Shown here one piece after another: positions 34,888 through 38,423 of a stretch of 38,423 nt of DNA. Within the stretch, counting starts at the first letter, position 1. Each line of letters begins with the position of its first letter. Position numbers and translations under genes: made by a program. The stretch comes from an uncultured Saprospiraceae bacterium (GTDB lineage Bacteria > Bacteroidota > Bacteroidia > Chitinophagales > Saprospiraceae): assembly GCA_938028705.1 (NCBI GenBank), contig CALIZI010000413.1:1-38423 (forward strand), given 5' to 3'. The notes beneath the pieces were generated by a model that ran no database searches, had not been told where the DNA came from, and worked only from the letters and a program-made list of their open reading frames with translations.

Positions 34888-35644
34888 TGACCCATTAAAA
34901 GTCCTTGTCGTAGATGACGAGCCTCGTTCACAACGAGTGCTGACCGCTTATTTGGATGAATATTGTTCAAATATAAACATCGTAGGCATAGCCGGAGACG
35001 TACCCGAAGCTCTTGCAGCGATTCGGGCGCACCAACCACAACTCGTATTTCTTGATATAGAAATGCCCGGAGAAAATGGCTTTCAACTGCTCAAATATTT
35101 TGACAAGCCGGATTTTATAATTGTCTTCGTCACAGCATATCAGGAGTACGCACTCAAAGCTTTCCGAAGTTCAGCCCTTGATTATTTGCTCAAGCCCATC
35201 GAAATCGCAGACCTCGTTGAGGCAGTCAAAAAAGCCCGCGAACTCCACCACCTTAAAGTCAATGCCAACCAACAACTCGACACCTTACGTGCCAACCTCA
35301 ATGCCGAACAAATCACCCGCCGACTTGCCCTACCTGTATCCGACGGTTACATCTTCGTAGCAGTTGAGGATATTATTTGTCTGGCAGCAAACGGCTCTTA
35401 TACCACTGTACATATCACCGAAAAAAAACCCCTGCTTATCTCCAAAAAACTCTATCAACTCAATGAAATGATTGTACATCCCGACATCTTCAAGTCACAC
35501 CGCTCTTACCTTATCAATCTCAATCACGTCCAACAATACATTCGCCGCGACGGAGGATACATCATTATGAAAAATAACCTCGAAGTTCCCCTCACCACAG
35601 GACGCAAAGAAACATTTATGAAAATGATTAAAAACCGCTTATAG
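34880..35644 (+). CDS. LytTR-family response regulator
   Basis: This is a 254-residue cytoplasmic regulator. The receiver domain (about 6-125) has acidic pocket Asp12/Asp13, phosphoacceptor Asp59 in VFLDIEMPG, Thr85 in FVTAY and Lys105 in LLKPIE. The LytTR DNA-binding domain (about 150-254) shows EDIICLAANGSYTTVH, HRSYLINLNHV and LTTGRKETFM. Its start overlaps the end of the kinase gene by 8 nt, so the two are translationally coupled cognate partners. A terminator follows at 35687, so the operon has two genes. The targets are not evident; I did not find convincing paired LytTR repeats in nearby promoters. Confidence 0.95.
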   Translation: MNDDPLKVLVVDDEPRSQRVLTAYLDEYCSNINIVGIAGDVPEALAAIRAHQPQLVFLDIEMPGENGFQLLKYFDKPDFIIVFVTAYQEYALKAFRSSALDYLLKPIEIADLVEAVKKARELHHLKVNANQQLDTLRANLNAEQITRRLALPVSDGYIFVAVEDIICLAANGSYTTVHITEKKPLLISKKLYQLNEMIVHPDIFKSHRSYLINLNHVQQYIRRDGGYIIMKNNLEVPLTTGRKETFMKMIKNRL

Positions 35645-35686
35645 ATAAAATTACCAATATATTTAAGCGACAATTACTTAACTAAT

Positions 35687-35717
35687 AAAGGCAGTCAAGA
35701 GCATCTTGGCTGCCTTT
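35687..35717 (+). terminator. Terminator of the LytS/LytTR operon
   Basis: aaaggcagtcaag (35687-35699) pairs with cttggctgccttt (35705-35717), 13 bp with one G·T pair and a 5-nt loop, followed by cttatttt. It lies 42 nt after the stop codon. Confidence 0.85.
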
Positions 35718-35793
35718 CTTATTTTGTAAAACACTACTAATCAAATTATTACAAAACAAAACATTTTCAAGTAAGAAAATTTTAACAAAAATT

Positions 35794-35829
35794 ATTGACG
35801 GTAACAAAATCTGACAACCTGCATCTTTG
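35794..35829 (+). promoter_or_regulatory. Possible promoter for the small lipoprotein gene
   Basis: ATTGAC at 35794 and CATCTTTG (one mismatch to TAnnTTTG) at 35822-35829 are 24 nt apart, slightly longer than the usual Bacteroidota spacing. The region downstream of the -7 box leaves a leader of about 95 nt. Confidence 0.35.
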
Positions 35830-35929
35830 CATTATCGAATCCATCAAACAATCTAAAAAACACAATTCTCCAAAAGAACATCATGCGCCAAAGAACATAT
35901 TTTTTTAACCATTTTAACTTTATAAAACA

Positions 35930-36415
35930 ATGGAAACATTCAAAGTAAAATCAGCATTATTCAGTCTATTGGCTATCCTCACATTATCGGTATTCATGAC
36001 CTCATGTGAGTACGACCTCGTAGAAAGACTAGACACTACCCACTACATCAATCAACCGATAAGTCCGGTTGGCACGACTGATGTTTCAAATGATGATGAA
36101 ATACTCAAGAGCATTTTAAGTACATCAAAAGGCAAGTTGAAAATTGATGATACCGGTCAATATCGTATTGACTTAAACTACGGTGATTTGAATCGGTCTG
36201 TCTATCAAACCCTCAACGAAAAGCATGTACTCAACATTAGCAAAGGCTTTACCATTCCGGCTGAAGATGTAGCTACAATCTTCTGTGTTGCGGAAAATCT
36301 CTGCCTTGTTGAAGGAGATTTCACCTTAAAAAGAACACAATTTTATTTCGACAAATCTGCCGGATCAACAGGTTCATGCTTCAACATAAGTCGAATTTTA
36401 TTTTGCATCAACTAA
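35930..36415 (+). CDS. Small lipoprotein, unknown function
   Basis: The protein has 161 residues. Its signal segment (ALFSLLAILTLSVFMTSC) ends in lipobox MTSC with Cys26. The mature part is short: an acidic start (EYDLVERLD), a GKLKIDDTGQYRIDLNYGDL stretch split by turns, then helix and strand segments and four Cys near the end (FCVAENLC, SCFN, LFCIN) that could form two disulfides. I do not recognise the family. It stands alone between terminators (35687 and 36484). Confidence 0.75.
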   Translation: METFKVKSALFSLLAILTLSVFMTSCEYDLVERLDTTHYINQPISPVGTTDVSNDDEILKSILSTSKGKLKIDDTGQYRIDLNYGDLNRSVYQTLNEKHVLNISKGFTIPAEDVATIFCVAENLCLVEGDFTLKRTQFYFDKSAGSTGSCFNISRILFCIN

Positions 36416-36483
36416 TGACATTTCATACACCGAAAAAACATATTTAACAATCAAAACAACTTAATAATTCCAATTAAAAACCT

Positions 36484-36515
36484 TGCCCTTTCACTATTCG
36501 TGAGAGGGCATTTTT
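36484..36515 (+). terminator. Intrinsic terminator after the small lipoprotein gene
   Basis: tgccctttcac (36484-36494) pairs with gtgagagggca (36500-36510), 11 bp with one G·T pair and a 5-nt loop, followed by five T. It lies 68 nt after the stop codon. Confidence 0.88.
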
Positions 36516-36592
36516 ATTTCTACACACCTTCTATCGGTCTAAGTTTACCCATAAAAAAAATTAGATACTCCATATATTTCATCACCTTATAT

Positions 36593-36600
36593 TATCTTTG
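36593..36600 (+). promoter_or_regulatory. Possible -7 box (TATCTTTG) upstream of the aminotransferase
   Basis: This is an exact TAnnTTTG match within the 11-mer tattatctttg also present at 13831-13841. It lies about 290 nt before the start codon, and no clear -33 box is seen. Confidence 0.4.
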
Positions 36601-36890
36601 AGCAAGTATTTTTTTTACAAAAATTAAAAATCGACAAACGAAGTATTTTTTTTATATTAAAAAATGCTTTTGCTTGATATTTTCGCAAGACACCCTTTGC
36701 AGTATTCCACACTAATAGATACGAGGTCAGTGCCTTATCGTTTTCAGGTATCTATATCGGTTCACTACCCACTCGCTAAATATGTGGATAGTCGAAGTCT
36801 GCTCTTGGCATACAAACACGCAACATAAACCAATTCACCCGATTCGCCGTTTACCTGATTTACAGATTCCCCATTCCACTAATTACCGCT

Positions 36891-38117
36891 ATGCCAAATC
36901 TACGTCAATTATTCCTCAGCCACATTGCCCAAACCACCGAACTACCCCTTATGCTCGAAGTAGAATGCGCCGAAGGCATTTACCTCTATTCGCCCGAAGG
37001 CAAAGCATATATTGACCTCATTTCGGGCATCAGTGTCAGTAGCTTGGGGCATTGTCATCCGGCAGTGGTGCGGGCGGTACAAGCGCAAGTTACCCGCTAC
37101 ATGCACACGATGGTTTATGGCGAGCATATTCAAGCTCCACAAGTCAGGCTTGCCGAATTACTCACTGCCCAATTGCCCTCGCAACTCAACAGCGTTTACT
37201 TCACCAATTCGGGTTCGGAAGCCACCGAAGGCGCGATGAAACTCGCCAAGCGCATCACCGGACGACGGGAAATCATTGCTTGTCGTCGTGCCTATCATGG
37301 GAGTACACAAGGCTCCATGAGTTTGATGAATGATGATTATTTCACCCGTGCCTATCGCCCCTTATTACCTGATATTCAGCACATTGACTTCAATTGCGAA
37401 TACTGCTTAAATAAAATAACGGAACGCACCGCCTGTGTCGTCATAGAAACCGTACAAGCCGAATCAGGCGTAACACTTCCGAGAAATGACTACCTCAAAA
37501 AACTCCGCCAACGCTGCAATGAGACCGACACCTTACTCATATTTGATGAGATACAAGTCGGCTACGGACGCACAGGCACCCTCTTTGCCTTTGAGCAATA
37601 CGGCATAGTACCCGACATACTGACCCTCGCAAAAGCGATGGGCGGCGGTATGCCGATTGGTGCATTTGTAGCTTCGCGCGAGCGTATGATGTCATTTGCC
37701 AACAACCCGATTTTAGGACATATCACGACCTTCGGCGGGCATCCCGTTGCCTGTGCCGCAGCATTAGCTACCTTACAAACTTTACTCACTACCAACTACA
37801 TTGCTACAGTAAAAAAACGCGAACAACTCATCCGCGAATTGCTCGTCCATCCTGCTATATTGGACATTCGCAGCGCAGGATTTTTGATGGCTGTTGAGTT
37901 TGAAAACTTCGATATAGTGCAAGCACTTATCAAGGAATGTCTGGAATTGGGCGTGATTGTGGATTGGTTTTTATTTAATAATCGCTGCATACGACTTGCC
38001 CCGCCACTCATCATCACCGAACAGGAGATACGTACAGCTTGTCGGAAATTATTGACCGCCATTGATAAAGTGCATAGCGAAGGCGTGAACAAGAACGTGA
38101 AGCGATTGAATTATTAA
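36891..38117 (+). CDS. Class III PLP-dependent aminotransferase
   Basis: This is a 408-residue cytoplasmic enzyme of usual length for the acetylornithine/4-aminobutyrate aminotransferase group. Visible features are GISVSSLGHCHPAV near 45-60, the cofactor-phosphate loop TNSGSEATEGAMKLA (about 105-119), YHGSTQGSMS, Glu186 in CVVIETVQAESGV, Asp219 in IFDEIQVGYGRTG (binds the pyridine nitrogen) and Lys248 in LAKAMGGGMPIGAF (Schiff base). It transfers an amino group from an ω- or α-amino compound to a keto acid. The substrate is not clear from sequence, and it is not next to arginine or GABA genes here. The ATG at 36891 fits the family start. Confidence 0.92.
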   Translation: MPNLRQLFLSHIAQTTELPLMLEVECAEGIYLYSPEGKAYIDLISGISVSSLGHCHPAVVRAVQAQVTRYMHTMVYGEHIQAPQVRLAELLTAQLPSQLNSVYFTNSGSEATEGAMKLAKRITGRREIIACRRAYHGSTQGSMSLMNDDYFTRAYRPLLPDIQHIDFNCEYCLNKITERTACVVIETVQAESGVTLPRNDYLKKLRQRCNETDTLLIFDEIQVGYGRTGTLFAFEQYGIVPDILTLAKAMGGGMPIGAFVASRERMMSFANNPILGHITTFGGHPVACAAALATLQTLLTTNYIATVKKREQLIRELLVHPAILDIRSAGFLMAVEFENFDIVQALIKECLELGVIVDWFLFNNRCIRLAPPLIITEQEIRTACRKLLTAIDKVHSEGVNKNVKRLNY

Positions 38118-38423
38118 ATATAAATTTTTAATTATTTATTTTTTTAAAATAAATTATTTTTAATGTAAAAAAATATTATAAAATAATTTTTAATTAATAA
38201 AATAAAAATATTCACGATAACTTGACAATTTCATATTTTAAAAAAAAAATAAAATATATTTGTATTTAACATAGGATATTTTTAATGTCATTTCCTTAAG
38301 CAATTTCATCATTTGATTAAAATGATTTCTTATATATAATCATATTGCTCTTCGATAATTAGTCATCGTTACATATTTTCCATTTAAGTGTTGAATTCTT
38401 TTATTTCTGGGGTATTTTCTTTC
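38118..38423. other. AT-rich tail with an inverted copy of the palindromic core (element E) and a -7-like box
   Basis: From 38166 to about 38199 the sequence is close to the reverse complement of the element D core at 31719-31750 (with one extra A and one extra T). TATATTTG at 38255-38262 matches the -7 consensus and may serve a gene beyond the window. No coding region is supported here. Confidence 0.6.

Larger units (their letters stand above)
36416..36890. other. Intergenic region before the aminotransferase
   Basis: Apart from the terminator at 36484 and the -7-like box at 36593, I see no gene. A 77-codon open frame starting at 36782 overlaps the aminotransferase start in another frame and has no protein-like features. 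A leader of about 280 nt would precede the aminotransferase if 36593 is its promoter. Confidence 0.5.

Noticed and set aside
36782-37015. 77-codon frame overlapping the aminotransferase start
   Set aside because: It is out of frame with a clear enzyme and has a His/Pro/Arg-rich composition typical of a shadow.

Overview
The window looks like chromosomal DNA of a Bacteroidota, most likely a Saprospirales-type bacterium. The evidence is AT-rich intergenic DNA with TAnnTTTG-type -7 boxes and almost no Shine-Dalgarno sequences, two kinds of type IX secretion (T9SS) C-terminal signals, SprB-like repeat adhesins, dockerin-like tails on a secreted protease, and a propeller-type LytS kinase with a LytTR regulator. 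No RNA genes, CRISPR arrays, prophage or intact insertion sequence were seen.

Layout. 1-130 is a tandem array of a 10-bp unit that is non-coding in all six frames. 446-4608 is a candidate polymorphic toxin island: a lipoprotein ending in an AHH-type nuclease domain, followed by three divergent tandem immunity-like genes and closed by a strong terminator. 4901-10963 encodes a roughly 2000-residue T9SS adhesin made of nine Ig-like and twelve SprB-like modules. It is followed by a nitrilase (11225-12178), a convergent helical protein of unknown function (12181-13695, minus strand), a secreted Cys-rich protein (13880-14854) and a large M4 metalloprotease with leucine-rich and dockerin-like parts (15345-19472).

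19635-25491 holds six exported proteins of unknown function on one strand. Two of them are paralogues that carry a J-domain-less, DnaJ-like zinc-cluster pattern. 25492-26508 has no intact gene, only hairpins and a decayed IS1634-like transposase. Next come a TlpA-like thioredoxin protein (26509-27885), a two-gene AAA ATPase plus DUF4276/Toprim-like module that may be a defence system (28144-29929), a DUF1028 protein with a T9SS tail (29993-30988), and a divergent methylglyoxal-synthase-like protein (31250-31642). The window ends with a LytS/LytTR two-component pair (31951-35644), a small lipoprotein (35930-36415) and a class III aminotransferase (36891-38117).

The signals I would follow first are these: (i) the AHH lipoprotein toxin with three immunity paralogues; (ii) the ATPase-Toprim pair; (iii) a family of AT-rich palindromic intergenic elements that share cores and arms, one of which runs up to a kinase start codon that is CTG rather than ATG; (iv) the exported DnaJ-like zinc-cluster proteins; (v) a methylglyoxal-synthase fold whose catalytic Asp is replaced by Tyr. 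All calls were made by reading the sequence without database searches.
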